Source: Alkalibacterium sp. 20
GTDB taxonomy: Bacteria > Bacillota > Bacilli > Lactobacillales > Carnobacteriaceae_A
DNA length: 64,000 nucleotides
Reading direction: 5' to 3'
Assembly: GCF_001885615.1 (NCBI RefSeq)
Contig: NZ_LSRN01000045.1
Coordinates: forward strand, 1 to 64,000
Shown here: piece after piece, positions 54,628 through 63,683 of the stretch
How the letters are laid out: each line of letters starts with the position of its first letter
Position numbering within the stretch: the first letter of the stretch is position 1
Position numbers and translations under genes: made by a program
The notes under the pieces: generated by a model
The model's database searches: none
The model's input: only the letters and a program-made list of their open reading frames with translations
Told to the model about the DNA's origin: nothing

Positions 54628-56307
54628 CTATTCTTCCGTATCTAGTGTCCATTCGTGCAAGTCGTGTAGTGAACCTGCCCAGTATTCCTTGATCCCACCA
54701 TTCAAATTATCCACTTGAACACTGAATTGAGAATCGGAATATAAAGGTACGATTTGCATTTCATCTTGCATATGTTGTTGCAGTTCAGCATAGATAGGGT
54801 AACGTTCATCAAAATCGGTTCCAGCCATGCCTTGTTCGATCAGGTCGTCAACGACTGGATCTGATACAGCCATGTTATTGGAAGCTCCACCTGTTTGGAT
54901 ATAACTTGCAATGTTCGGATCGACTGTATGTCCCCATCCCATTAAACCAATGTCATAGTCTAAATCCTGCGCCATGGATAACCAAGTTGGGAAGTCATAG
55001 CTATTAAGATTAACTGTCACACCGATTTCTGAGAACCATTGTTCGATCAAGTTACCGTTTTGTTCTCTGACGGCATTTCCTGTAGGTACCACAAATTCAA
55101 GTGGGGTATCAAAGTCAAAACCGGCTTCTTCAAGCATTTCTTTTGCCAATTCCGGATCATATTCCAAGGGCTCTAAGCTGTCATCTTTATATGGGCTGGC
55201 AGAAGAGTATGTTGAAGCGAGGACTTCGCCACGTCCACCCAGTAAGTTTTCAACTGTCAGCTCTCTGTTTAGTGCATAGGCAAAAGCTTGACGAACTTCT
55301 AGATTATCAAATTTCTCATTATTGATAACCATGTATTGACCGTTAAAACTTGGGTGTTCTTCAACAACTAATCCTTCAATGTCTTCTAGTAAACCGATAT
55401 CTTGTACTGGCACCATGCCGATACCTCCGCCAGCTGTCATGTGTAAGTTGCCAGCTTGGAATTCAGTAATTAGTGATGTGCCATTCATTACACGTGCATA
55501 CACAGTTTCAATTGCTGGTGCACCACGGAAGTAATCAGGATTAGCTTCTAAATGAACGTAGTTATCGTTGTCATATTCAACGAACTGATAAGCCCCACTG
55601 AAAACAGACGGCATTGTTGCCTCTTGTGAGTTTGGAATATCGACGATTTCGATATCTTCAAAGACATGTTTCGGTGCAATGAGAACATTGAACCCTAAGA
55701 ATTCTGATAGGTAAGCTAAGTCGACTGGACTTTTAGTCGTAATAGTCAATGTTTTTTCATCGACGACTTCAACACCAGCTAATTCTTCTGTCCCTTCTTC
55801 ACGTACTCCTGATGAATCCGTTCCTTCAATCATCGCTACACTCGTACCGAGCGTTGTTTCAACTTGCGGATCAGCAATCGTATTCAGTGTAAAGGCTACG
55901 TCATCTGCAGAGACAGGTTCCCCGTCCGACCAATTTGCGTCAGGATCGATGTTAACTGTAAAGACTTGATTATCCTCTGTTTCGAATGATGCGAGTCCAG
56001 GTTCAAAACTATCTGCAGTCGGCATGACCAGCAAACTGTCATAGAAAAAGCGCTGAATCCATGTTCCTGCTACACCTGGACGGTAGAACGGGTTGAAACT
56101 GTCTGGTGCATTAGTCAACCCGACCATAAGCGTTGAACCATCTCCAGCATCAACTTCCGGAAGACTTTCAGCTGATTCTTCTGCTCCTTCTTCTGATGAT
56201 GCATCTTCATCCAAATCCGGTACATCCCCATTACCACAAGCTGATAAAAATAGAGATGATGCGAATACGATTGTTCCATATTTTAATACGCTTTTCATTT
56301 TAGACAT
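54628..56307 (-). CDS. peptide ABC transporter substrate-binding lipoprotein
   Basis: This 559-residue family 5 extracellular binding protein has a lipobox LSAC (Cys at about 24) and an acidic linker, then the peptide-binding fold (VGLTNAPDSFNPFYRPG near the start, and NIASYIQTGGASNNMAVSD later). It captures peptides for the OppBCDF-type channel encoded around it. The ATG has GGGGAG upstream. Confidence 0.93.
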   Translation of the reverse strand: MSKMKSVLKYGTIVFASSLFLSACGNGDVPDLDEDASSEEGAEESAESLPEVDAGDGSTLMVGLTNAPDSFNPFYRPGVAGTWIQRFFYDSLLVMPTADSFEPGLASFETEDNQVFTVNIDPDANWSDGEPVSADDVAFTLNTIADPQVETTLGTSVAMIEGTDSSGVREEGTEELAGVEVVDEKTLTITTKSPVDLAYLSEFLGFNVLIAPKHVFEDIEIVDIPNSQEATMPSVFSGAYQFVEYDNDNYVHLEANPDYFRGAPAIETVYARVMNGTSLITEFQAGNLHMTAGGGIGMVPVQDIGLLEDIEGLVVEEHPSFNGQYMVINNEKFDNLEVRQAFAYALNRELTVENLLGGRGEVLASTYSSASPYKDDSLEPLEYDPELAKEMLEEAGFDFDTPLEFVVPTGNAVREQNGNLIEQWFSEIGVTVNLNSYDFPTWLSMAQDLDYDIGLMGWGHTVDPNIASYIQTGGASNNMAVSDPVVDDLIEQGMAGTDFDERYPIYAELQQHMQDEMQIVPLYSDSQFSVQVDNLNGGIKEYWAGSLHDLHEWTLDTEE

Positions 56308-56430
56308 GTTAGTCTCCCCTTTTTAAGTCGTTACCTTAAAGGCAACGCTTATATGTTTTAATGATTTTATTTAACTATTTTTTTACTTTCTATAAAGCTT
56401 TCAACATCAATGGTTCCCCCCAAAAAGCCA

Positions 56431-57381
56431 TTATGTTTTTGTTTCTCCTTCAATCGCTTCACGTAAGCCTTCTCCGATAAAATTGATGGCCAGAACTGCG
56501 ATAAAGATCAAGATACCTGCAGGCACCCATCTCCAAGGTTCTGAAGTCAATACTCTCAATGACTGCGCCTCGGATAAAATATTCCCCCAACTTGGACGTG
56601 GTTTTTGCACACCAACACCCAAGAAGCTCAATGATGCTTCTGTTAATATGGCTGTTGCGATCCCAAATGTTGCATTTACTAGGATCGGAGATAGCACATT
56701 GGGTAAAATATGAATGAATAAAATACCGGGCACAGAATAACCTGTTGAAACAGCTGCTAAAACAAAATCCTGCTCTTTCAATGTCAGTACTTGCCCTCTG
56801 ACCAGCCTGCAAAGCGGCGGCCAGCCTAACGTTCCAAGTACGATCGTTACGACCCATATTCCGGATCCTAGTAATGATACCAGCGTTAAGATAACCATAA
56901 AAAACGGAAAAGACATAAAGGCTTCGGTTATACGCATGATAATACTATCGACGAACCCTCCGAAGTAGCCTGAAACTAAACCTAAGGTCGTTCCAATGAT
57001 GACGTAAACGAAAACCGAACCAATTCCGACAATCATAGATACTTGCGTCCCATGGATAAGTCTCGTCAGAACATCTCGTCCGATATCATCCGTTCCTAAA
57101 TAAAAATTATCATAGGGCGCTGCCTGAAACATACCCACTGAAGCATCACGTGGATGCGGTGCTATTTGATTGGCGAAAACGGCGGTTGAAAGTAAGATAA
57201 GAAAGATCACGAGGCTAATTACCGCAATTTTATTTTTCAAAAACCTTTTAGCCACTGTTTTAATGTAACTATCACCATCTGTCGCAACCTGTTCAGCAGT
57301 GTCCGGATAATTCGCTCTATCCATGGTACTCACTAAACGAAACATTGCTTCTGCATTTTTATTGCCTACATTTTGTGCCAT
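56431..57381 (-). CDS. peptide ABC transporter permease (OppC type)
   Basis: This 316-residue permease has a cytosolic N-terminal part, six helices and the EAA-like loop ALAAVSTGYSVPGILFIHIL (AAVSTG replaces EAA). It pairs with the OppB-type gene 17 bp upstream. The ATG has GGGGGAG upstream. Confidence 0.92.
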   Translation of the reverse strand: MAQNVGNKNAEAMFRLVSTMDRANYPDTAEQVATDGDSYIKTVAKRFLKNKIAVISLVIFLILLSTAVFANQIAPHPRDASVGMFQAAPYDNFYLGTDDIGRDVLTRLIHGTQVSMIVGIGSVFVYVIIGTTLGLVSGYFGGFVDSIIMRITEAFMSFPFFMVILTLVSLLGSGIWVVTIVLGTLGWPPLCRLVRGQVLTLKEQDFVLAAVSTGYSVPGILFIHILPNVLSPILVNATFGIATAILTEASLSFLGVGVQKPRPSWGNILSEAQSLRVLTSEPWRWVPAGILIFIAVLAINFIGEGLREAIEGETKT

Positions 57382-57398
57382 TCTTATCTCCCCCCTTT

Positions 57399-58349
57399 CT
57401 AATTATATTTAATACGCGGATCGACTACCGCATACATAATATCTACAAATAAGTTAGCGAATAACACGACAACTGCCGACAACATTGTTATTGCCATCAG
57501 CATCGGATATTCACGTTGCTGGATAGCCATGATCGTCAGACGCCCCAGACCCGGCCATTGAAAAATCTGTTCTGTTACAATGGCTCCACCAACAAGCCTA
57601 GGCAAATCTGTCCCAATAATCGTAATTACGGGAATAAGAGCATTTCTGATGCCATGCTTAGTTAAGATCACTTGAGCTGCCAGACCTTTTGCCGTGGCGG
57701 TTCGAATATAATTTTCCCCATATACCTTGATCATCGTCGCTCTCATATAACGCGTCATATTCGCAATATAAAAGGCTGAGAGAACACTTACGGGTAATAT
57801 CAGGTGATGCAGAACAGTCAATATGCTACTCTCTTCACCTAGCTGCGACATCCCACCTGTTGGGAACCAGCCGAGTCGGACTGAAAAGATATAAATCAAC
57901 CCCAGTCCTAAGAAAAAGTTCGGTATGGAAACTCCGACAAATGCGCCCCCGGTCAGTAAGGTGTCTACCCACGTTCCGTGTTTTCTAGCACTTAATATCC
58001 CAAGTGGAATCGCGACTAAATAAGAAAAGAGTAAGGTTGCCCCCATCAGAACAATAGTTGGTCCTATACGAGAAACTAAAATAGGTAAGACCGGATAGCG
58101 TGTAGAATAATTGATTCCCAAATCTCCTCTAAGCGCTCGCCCAAGCCATCTTACGTATTGAACAGGATATGGCTGATCTAATCCCAATGCTGTTCTCGTC
58201 GCTTCAACTTGCACCGGTGTCGCATCAGGTGTGATATATAGATCAGTTGGATCTCCTGGTGCAAGATTCATCATGATAAATGCTCCGATCGATATCATCA
58301 GCAAGACTGGAAGAGCTGTCAGCAGCCGTTTTAAAATATACTTTTTCAT
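57399..58349 (-). CDS. peptide ABC transporter permease (OppB type)
   Basis: This 316-residue permease begins MKKYILKRLLTALPVLLMIS, typical of OppB/DppB, and has six helices with the loop RTATAKGLAAQVILTKHGIR. The ATG has GGGGAG upstream. It follows the second M20 gene by 31 bp. Confidence 0.93.
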   Translation of the reverse strand: MKKYILKRLLTALPVLLMISIGAFIMMNLAPGDPTDLYITPDATPVQVEATRTALGLDQPYPVQYVRWLGRALRGDLGINYSTRYPVLPILVSRIGPTIVLMGATLLFSYLVAIPLGILSARKHGTWVDTLLTGGAFVGVSIPNFFLGLGLIYIFSVRLGWFPTGGMSQLGEESSILTVLHHLILPVSVLSAFYIANMTRYMRATMIKVYGENYIRTATAKGLAAQVILTKHGIRNALIPVITIIGTDLPRLVGGAIVTEQIFQWPGLGRLTIMAIQQREYPMLMAITMLSAVVVLFANLFVDIMYAVVDPRIKYN

Positions 58350-58380
58350 TTTCTCCCCTTCTTTCCTCTTGAAACATACC

Positions 58381-59568
58381 TTAATTTGTCAAGTAGCTAT
58401 CGATAATGGTTAAAAAGACCTCCCCAGATCTTAATAGTGCTTGTTCATCGATTTCAAATTTCGGATGGTGGTGTGGATAAGTAACTTCCTTTTCAGGAGG
58501 CTTGGCCCCGACGCGTAAAAATGCTCCCGGTTTATTTAATAAGAAGTAAGCGAAATCCTCGCCACCCATTTGTCCTTCCACTTCTTCCACTTCCTCTGCT
58601 GCAAAGGCAGTTAGAAACGCAGCTTTGACTTTGTCTACTTCCTCAGTGGTGTTCTGGATGGACGGATAACCATGTGTATAATCGATCTCTACGGTTGCGT
58701 CATAAGCTGCCGCGATTTGGGCACTCATTGTTTTTAATTTTGATTCCATCAGCTGCTGGATATCCTGATGCATCGTTCTGACTGTCCCGACTATTTCGGC
58801 CGTGTCTGCGATAATGTTATAGGCCTCGCCACCTGATTGAAAGCCGGCAAAGGTTAAAACTGCTGGCTTCACTGGATCGGTCATGCGGCTCACGATCTGC
58901 TGTAGATTCGTGACGATCTGTGTGCCGACGGTCAAGGCATCATGGGTATCGTGAGGTGCAGCACCGTGTCCACCTTTACCCTGGACTTTCATTGAAAAGG
59001 TATCGGAGTTAGCTGACCCAAACCCGTAATTGTAATAGACTCTGTTCAGCGGTTGTTCGGCGCCGAGATGGATGCCAAAGACATAATCGACTGCATCCAG
59101 TGCACCATCTTCCACCATCGATTTGGCCCCCCCGGGCAATACTTCTTCCGCATGTTGATGGAGCAGGACGATATTGCCGTGCAGCTCTTCCTGGTGATTC
59201 ACCAGTACGTTAGCGACACTGAGCAGGGATGCGGTATGACCATCGTGGCCACAGGCGTGCATGATGCCCTCTTCTTTGGACTTGAAGTCACTCTCGACTT
59301 CTTCGGTCACGCGCAGGGCATCGAAGTCAGCGCGCAAGGCAATCGTTGGACCGTCGTGCTTCCCTTTGATCGTTGCCACAATGCCGTAGCCATTTCCGAC
59401 GTTCGTTCGAATGTCATCCACGCCGATCGTTTCTAACTGTTCGCTGATATACTTTGCTGTTTCAACTTCTTCAAAAGACGGTTCCGGATGTTCATGTAGA
59501 TATCTTCGCCATTTCACTGTTTCCTGAAAGTTATCTGCTAACTCTTGTCTCCATTTGTCTAAAGTCAT
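58381..59568 (-). CDS. M20-family amidohydrolase
   Basis: This 395-residue enzyme of the hippuricase/IAA-amino acid hydrolase type has HEHPEPSFEE, the metal-site HACGHDGHTA, QHAEEVLPGGA and a late GGEDFAYFL. It should release amino acids from N-acyl or N-acetyl forms. It is 48 percent or so similar by eye to its neighbour at 59589, so a tandem duplication is likely. It precedes the oligopeptide permease genes. Confidence 0.92.
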   Translation of the reverse strand: MTLDKWRQELADNFQETVKWRRYLHEHPEPSFEEVETAKYISEQLETIGVDDIRTNVGNGYGIVATIKGKHDGPTIALRADFDALRVTEEVESDFKSKEEGIMHACGHDGHTASLLSVANVLVNHQEELHGNIVLLHQHAEEVLPGGAKSMVEDGALDAVDYVFGIHLGAEQPLNRVYYNYGFGSANSDTFSMKVQGKGGHGAAPHDTHDALTVGTQIVTNLQQIVSRMTDPVKPAVLTFAGFQSGGEAYNIIADTAEIVGTVRTMHQDIQQLMESKLKTMSAQIAAAYDATVEIDYTHGYPSIQNTTEEVDKVKAAFLTAFAAEEVEEVEGQMGGEDFAYFLLNKPGAFLRVGAKPPEKEVTYPHHHPKFEIDEQALLRSGEVFLTIIDSYLTN

Positions 59569-59588
59569 TCGTCACCCTTCTTTCACTC

Positions 59589-60815
59589 TTAGTCTAAGAC
59601 TGCGGTTTCTGTTTCCGCTACTACTTCCACGCCACTAAATAAATAATAATCAATAATATCAACGAAGCATTTCGCTCCGATTAACATGGCGCGTTCATCA
59701 AAATCAAATTTAGGATGATGATGTGGGTAGCTGATCCCTTTTTCTTTATTACCTGAATGAACAAAAAAGAATGAGCCGGGTTTCTCCTGCAGGTAATAAG
59801 CGAAATCTTCGCCTCCCATACGCAGAGGAATCGATTCAACTTTCATATCTTTACGGTTCGTTTCAAATAATGTCTGAATCAGTGCCGTTTCTTTCTCATG
59901 ATTGAATAGTGCCGGATACCCACGTATATAGTTGACCTCACATGTGGCATCATGAGCGTCACAAATGCTTTCTGTCATGGATTTTATTTTTCCTTCGATC
60001 AAATCTCTTAATTCCGGATCGAAGGTCCTAACGGTTCCTTTGATCGATGCCTTGTCTGCAATCACATTGTCCGCACCATTTCCCGCTTTTAATGTGGAAA
60101 CAGTTAACACACCGGCTTTTTTAGGATCTTTGTTTCGACTGATAATAGACTGTAACTGATTGACCACGTATGAAGCGACGACGATCGAATCGACCGTAGC
60201 ATTTGGATAGGCTGCATGTCCCCCTTTTCCTTGTATCGTAATATCGAAGAAATCAGCCGCGGCCATCGCATACCCTGAACAATAAGATACTGTTCCGTAT
60301 TCGAGTGGCGATCTTAAATGCAACCCATAAACGGCATCTACGTCTTCCAGCGCGCCGGCATCGACTATTGATTTTCCGCCACCGGGTAAAACTTCTTCCG
60401 CATGTTGAAAGATAAATTTAATCGAGCCTGCAAGTTCGTCTTCATATGCTTTCATCACTTTAGCTACACTGAGTAAAGTCGCTGTATGGCCGTCATGACC
60501 ACACGCGTGCATGATTCCCGTATTTTGTGATGCAAAGGGTAAGCCAGTCTGTTCTTCTATGCGTAAGGCATCAAAGTCAGCCCTTAAAGCAATCGTTGGT
60601 CCCAATTTGCTTCCTCTTAAATAAGCGACAATCCCTCCGCCCCCAACATTTTCTTCAACCTCTGTATAACCGAACGCTCTCAATTTATCTGCGATATATT
60701 CTCTGGTCTGCCATTCTTCAAATGATGGCTCCGGATGTTGATGTAAATGTCTGCGCCACTTTACCGTAGTGGGATAACATTGATTCAATTCTTTTTCTAG
60801 TTGGTTAATTAACAT
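59589..60815 (-). CDS. M20-family amidohydrolase
   Basis: This 408-residue enzyme has the same motif order as the gene after it (HQHPEPSFEEW, MHACGHDGHTA, QHAEEVLPGGGK, GGEDFAYYL). It is the first gene of the peptide operon. I chose the ATG at 60815, 8 nt after GGAG; a start three codons earlier is less likely. A perfect 16-bp palindrome lies 15 bp upstream. Confidence 0.92.
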   Translation of the reverse strand: MLINQLEKELNQCYPTTVKWRRHLHQHPEPSFEEWQTREYIADKLRAFGYTEVEENVGGGGIVAYLRGSKLGPTIALRADFDALRIEEQTGLPFASQNTGIMHACGHDGHTATLLSVAKVMKAYEDELAGSIKFIFQHAEEVLPGGGKSIVDAGALEDVDAVYGLHLRSPLEYGTVSYCSGYAMAAADFFDITIQGKGGHAAYPNATVDSIVVASYVVNQLQSIISRNKDPKKAGVLTVSTLKAGNGADNVIADKASIKGTVRTFDPELRDLIEGKIKSMTESICDAHDATCEVNYIRGYPALFNHEKETALIQTLFETNRKDMKVESIPLRMGGEDFAYYLQEKPGSFFFVHSGNKEKGISYPHHHPKFDFDERAMLIGAKCFVDIIDYYLFSGVEVVAETETAVLD

Positions 60816-60830
60816 GTGACCCACTCCTAA

Positions 60831-60846
60831 ATTAGATTAATCTAAT
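60831..60846. promoter_or_regulatory. 16-bp palindrome before the peptide operon
   Basis: attagattaatctaat is a perfect palindrome just upstream of the ribosome site of the first M20 gene. It may be an operator. Confidence 0.45.
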
Positions 60847-60991
60847 GAAAATGAGAATCTTTTAATAATTCGTGTCGTTTTTTAAAGTCTATACACTACA
60901 AAACCGATTGTCAATGCTTTTACCTTTATTCCTATCATTGTATTCTAATCAAATTCTTTATTATAACTCATTATAGTTGTCGTTTTCGGCA

Positions 60992-61005
60992 ACAAAGCGC
61001 TTACA
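60992..61005 (-). promoter_or_regulatory. cre-like site upstream of the peptide operon
   Basis: The minus strand reads TGTAAGCGCTTTGT, one mismatch from the CcpA consensus TGWAARCGYTWNCW. It lies about 180 bp before the first M20 gene and suggests catabolite control. Confidence 0.55.
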
Positions 61006-61097
61006 ATCAAATGTGGATAAAATATGGCAAACAGTTAATTGTTATCATTTATGACATCCCTTTAGTTTAATCAGTGTGATAAATTTTAGTTATACAA

Positions 61098-61118
61098 ACG
61101 CTTAGTGTCTAAGCGTTG
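61098..61118. promoter_or_regulatory. 9-bp inverted repeat
   Basis: aacgcttag and ctaagcgtt flank a 3-nt spacer. The core AACGCTT recurs at 61225 and 61239, upstream of the unknown gene at 61267. Confidence 0.5.
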
Positions 61119-61224
61119 AACATCCCTTTTTATGTTTATGAGAGTTCACTCTCCAATATTTACTTTGACGCTTTAAAATCATATAATAAGTACTATAAAA
61201 TAACTTGCTCAACTTTTATAAAAG

Positions 61225-61252
61225 AACGCTTGTAGTAAAACGCTTGTAGTAA
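61225..61252 (+). repeat. 14-bp perfect tandem duplication before a gene start
   Basis: aacgcttgtagtaa occurs twice without a gap, ending just before the AGAGGTG ribosome site of the gene at 61267. Confidence 0.7.
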
Positions 61253-61266
61253 GTAGAGGTGAAAAT

Positions 61267-61632
61267 ATGGACGAATTAGCTAAAAATGATTACATTGACT
61301 TGAAACGACATGCGGAATCAATAGGTATGACACCTGAAGAATATGCTTTAAGTCTTCACGAAAAAAATCAAGCTTTAAAATCTGTGCTGCTGAATAAAGG
61401 ATCCGAGTTCAAATATTTTGTAACTGAATTTCACTCAGTTCTAGATGGTTTAACGCAATACAAAGATTCTAATGCTATAAAAGGTACTTATGAACATTAT
61501 GAATTAATTAAGTGTGTGAACAATTTACTTCTGATGACAAGTCGTGATCCCAACTTACTTGCCCAGTTGTATCATCATTTCCCAAAAGGAATCGATGGTA
61601 AAATCAAAGAATTTAATAATCTGACTACTTAA
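61267..61632 (+). CDS. hypothetical protein, 121 residues
   Basis: I do not recognise this protein. It is cytosolic and mostly helical by composition, with an N-terminal stretch (LKRHAESIGMTPEEYALSLH) resembling a small DNA-binding or ribbon-helix-like segment, but this is weak. AGAGGTG precedes the ATG. It is a single gene with its own terminator and a promoter region rich in AACGCTT motifs, so it is probably regulated. Confidence 0.7.
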   Translation: MDELAKNDYIDLKRHAESIGMTPEEYALSLHEKNQALKSVLLNKGSEFKYFVTEFHSVLDGLTQYKDSNAIKGTYEHYELIKCVNNLLLMTSRDPNLLAQLYHHFPKGIDGKIKEFNNLTT

Positions 61633-61636
61633 ACAC

Positions 61637-61671
61637 AAAAGCCTGTCCCAGTTTATTTGGGACAGGCTTTT
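61637..61671. terminator. terminator of the hypothetical gene
   Basis: The 14-bp stem aaaagcctgtccca/tgggacaggctttt is followed by T-rich sequence. Confidence 0.92.
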
Positions 61672-61704
61672 CTAAGTTATAAGAGTCAGGACAAAAGTCT
61701 CCAG

Positions 61705-61766
61705 CAAAAAATGCATTCCTGTTTCACTTCCTGATTATAGGACTGAAGAGAGGAACGCATTTTTTC
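61705..61766 (-). terminator. hairpin after the HAD remnant
   Basis: aaaaaatgcattcct pairs with aggaacgcatttttt, with one bulge and a 30-nt loop. It lies just downstream of the decayed HAD tail. Confidence 0.45.
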
Positions 61767-61774
61767 TTTATTAT

Positions 61775-61865
61775 CAATCAGCTTAAAAATTTTTATACCT
61801 TTCATTATTCCGCCATACTCGTTAGAAGCAATGACATAGTCGACCATTCTATTTTTTTCCAATCC
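61775..61865 (-). pseudogene. decayed 3' end of a Cof-type HAD phosphatase gene
   Basis: The minus strand encodes VDYVIASNEYGGIMKGIK followed by IFKLID, matching the end of the intact HAD protein (ADYITSSNTDGGIVEGLK, RYKLID). The nucleotide identity is about two thirds by eye. It lacks the rest of the gene and its stop is lost. It lies about 1 kb downstream of the intact gene on the same strand, like the sufB tails. Confidence 0.75.
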
Positions 61866-62033
61866 CATTGAATATGATGCAGGCGTCCATGACTATCCCT
61901 TAAAGGACCTGCTGCACCTCGCTTGGACTTTTTCTTCCTGCTATGAAGAGACGGCTTTTTTAAAAATTCAGCTCGTTTACTTATGAAGTAAATCCATCAA
62001 ACAGCAAGCGTTGTTTCTAAGTATATACGATAC

Positions 62034-62528
62034 CTAAGTGGTAAGAAGCACAAGCTGGTAGAATAGTCCGGCACAAGCCGCTAGAAAAAGAACCGTCTCG
62101 CTCACCTTCCCAGTCTTGTAATATATCAGCTTAAAACCAAACTGTATCCTCTTATTATAAACTGGCTGTAGCCATGCCACGCCGGTTTTCGAAAAAGAGT
62201 CTTCGACTAAGTGAGCAATATAGCCGGCAGTAGACCAGTAAGCCCATTCTAGAGGCTGCTGAAAAGACGACAAAATAAACTGAGCTGCCAGCATGAAGAA
62301 GATAACGCCGATTATAGAGTGCAATAGCCCTCTATGTCCGAAGACCATTCTTATGCCATCGCTAATGCCTCGAGTTCGGTTGCCGATAAAGGATTTTGGG
62401 TGGTCGATATCCGGAAAAACCGAACCGATCCCCAGAGCAATAATGTTTCCGGCAGTTAAAGAATTGGTTGAAACAAGTAGCGGTAACACTGCGGCATAAG
62501 TGACAACGACATGTGATTTGTAAAGCAT
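62034..62528 (-). CDS. DUF457/YdjM-family membrane protein
   Basis: This 164-residue protein has four or so membrane helices and the family's putative metal motifs: SVFPDIDHPKS, FGHRGLLHS and GYIAHLVEDSFSKTGVAWLQP. It is described as a membrane-bound metal-dependent hydrolase family, with no firm substrate. The ATG has GAAGGAG upstream. It sits between the HAD gene and the HAD remnant. Confidence 0.9.
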   Translation of the reverse strand: MLYKSHVVVTYAAVLPLLVSTNSLTAGNIIALGIGSVFPDIDHPKSFIGNRTRGISDGIRMVFGHRGLLHSIIGVIFFMLAAQFILSSFQQPLEWAYWSTAGYIAHLVEDSFSKTGVAWLQPVYNKRIQFGFKLIYYKTGKVSETVLFLAACAGLFYQLVLLTT

Positions 62529-62574
62529 ATTTTTCTCCTTCTAGAAAACAGATAAACTAAATCTGATTTAAAAA

Positions 62575-62810
62575 TTATTTTTGGTTTACTATAGTCCTTT
62601 TCATATCAGCCAGCTCCTCAATGATCGGCTGCTGAAAAGATAAGCCTTCACTCTGAGCAATTGAATCATACGCCTCTGCATATCTCTCTTTCGTGATAAG
62701 CTGACTAATTCTTCCTACAACGTAAAAGAAGTAAAGGAACGAGTTGGACGTCCTTGCCGGTGCAGAACGAGTCCCAATCTGATCCAATCAATCAGGCGAT
62801 TTTCTTCCAT
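62575..62810 (-). pseudogene. small ORF, probably frameshifted
   Basis: From the ATG at 62810 one frame reads MEENRLIDWIRLGLVLHRQG and stops at about 62717. Another frame, open to 62575, continues with YFFYVVGRISQLITKERYAE and later EELADMKRT. Joined by a frameshift near 62725 they would give one protein of about 78 residues. No good ribosome site precedes the ATG. I recognise no family. Confidence 0.4.
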
Positions 62811-62845
62811 TATAAAAGGCTACGAAAGATGTCAAAGAGGCTGGA

Positions 62846-62878
62846 ATAAGCATTTCTTTTAATAAAGAAATGCTTATC
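62846..62878. terminator. hairpin after the HAD gene
   Basis: The stem ataagcatttcttt/aaagaaatgcttat lies 26 bp past the HAD stop. The T-tract is weak. Confidence 0.55.
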
Positions 62879-62903
62879 TCACCCTCTAATCTGCTTTTTA
62901 TTA

Positions 62904-63683
62904 TCAGTCGATCAACTTATAGCGTTTCAAACCCTCTACGATTCCGCCATCCGTATTGGAGGAGGTGATGTAGTCAGCTGCTTCCTTTACGTCATCGATT
63001 CCATTATCCATCACCACACTGTAATCAGCACGTTCCAGCATTTCCTTGTCATTCGGTCCGTCTCCAAATGCGTATAGCGGGACATTTTCCATTTCTATGG
63101 CTTTAAGTAAGGCATCAATGCCCGTTGCTTTGGAATGTCCTTTTGTGATCGTGTCCATGCTGTAAGGAGCATTCCGGTAAAAGGACAACTCCGGGAATGT
63201 ATCGATGAATTCATGATCCAGGAAAGGATCTTCATTTACCACAAGCATCATTAAGATTTCTTCTTTTTCGCCAAGGGTACTATCAATTTCAGGCGGATTT
63301 TCATGGATAAAGTTATAGGCCTTTTTCAACGTTTCACTATAGCGTGTAGTTCGTATCTTGTCAGTACTGTATAGAGAAAGTGGTAGTTTCTTTTCATTCA
63401 TCATTTGTTTCAGGAGATCCACCAGTGACTTCGGAATAACATTACGGTATACTTCTTTTCCTTCGTATTGGATATATTGTCCGTTGAGGGTAATGAACGA
63501 ATCGATCACCGTTTCTTCCAGTACATGCTGGATTTCCAGTGGGCTTCTTCCAGTCGCTATGAAAGGTACTGCACCCTTTGCTTTCAACTGAACGAGCGCT
63601 TCTTTTACCTCTTCATCCACTAATGACTCGTCATTTAACAATGTTCCATCCAAATCAAAAAACACTAATGCGGTTGGCTTCAT
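62904..63683 (-). CDS. Cof-type HAD phosphatase
   Basis: This 259-residue haloacid dehalogenase-superfamily hydrolase, Cof subfamily, acts on sugar phosphates or similar. Motif I is FFDLDGTLLN, motif II ATGR, the C2 cap fills the middle, and motif IV is FGDGPNDKEML. The real start is the ATG at 63683 with GGAG 7 nt upstream; the frame stays open to the window edge but carries no recognisable domain there. A decayed copy of its 3' end lies at 61775-61865. Confidence 0.92.
   Translation of the reverse strand: MKPTALVFFDLDGTLLNDESLVDEEVKEALVQLKAKGAVPFIATGRSPLEIQHVLEETVIDSFITLNGQYIQYEGKEVYRNVIPKSLVDLLKQMMNEKKLPLSLYSTDKIRTTRYSETLKKAYNFIHENPPEIDSTLGEKEEILMMLVVNEDPFLDHEFIDTFPELSFYRNAPYSMDTITKGHSKATGIDALLKAIEMENVPLYAFGDGPNDKEMLERADYSVVMDNGIDDVKEAADYITSSNTDGGIVEGLKRYKLID

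Larger units (their letters stand above)
60847..61266. other. divergent intergenic region with operator-like repeats
   Basis: No ORF is seen. It holds a cre-like site (60992-61005), a 9-bp inverted repeat (61098-61118) and a 14-bp tandem repeat (61225-61252), all described separately. Confidence 0.5.
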
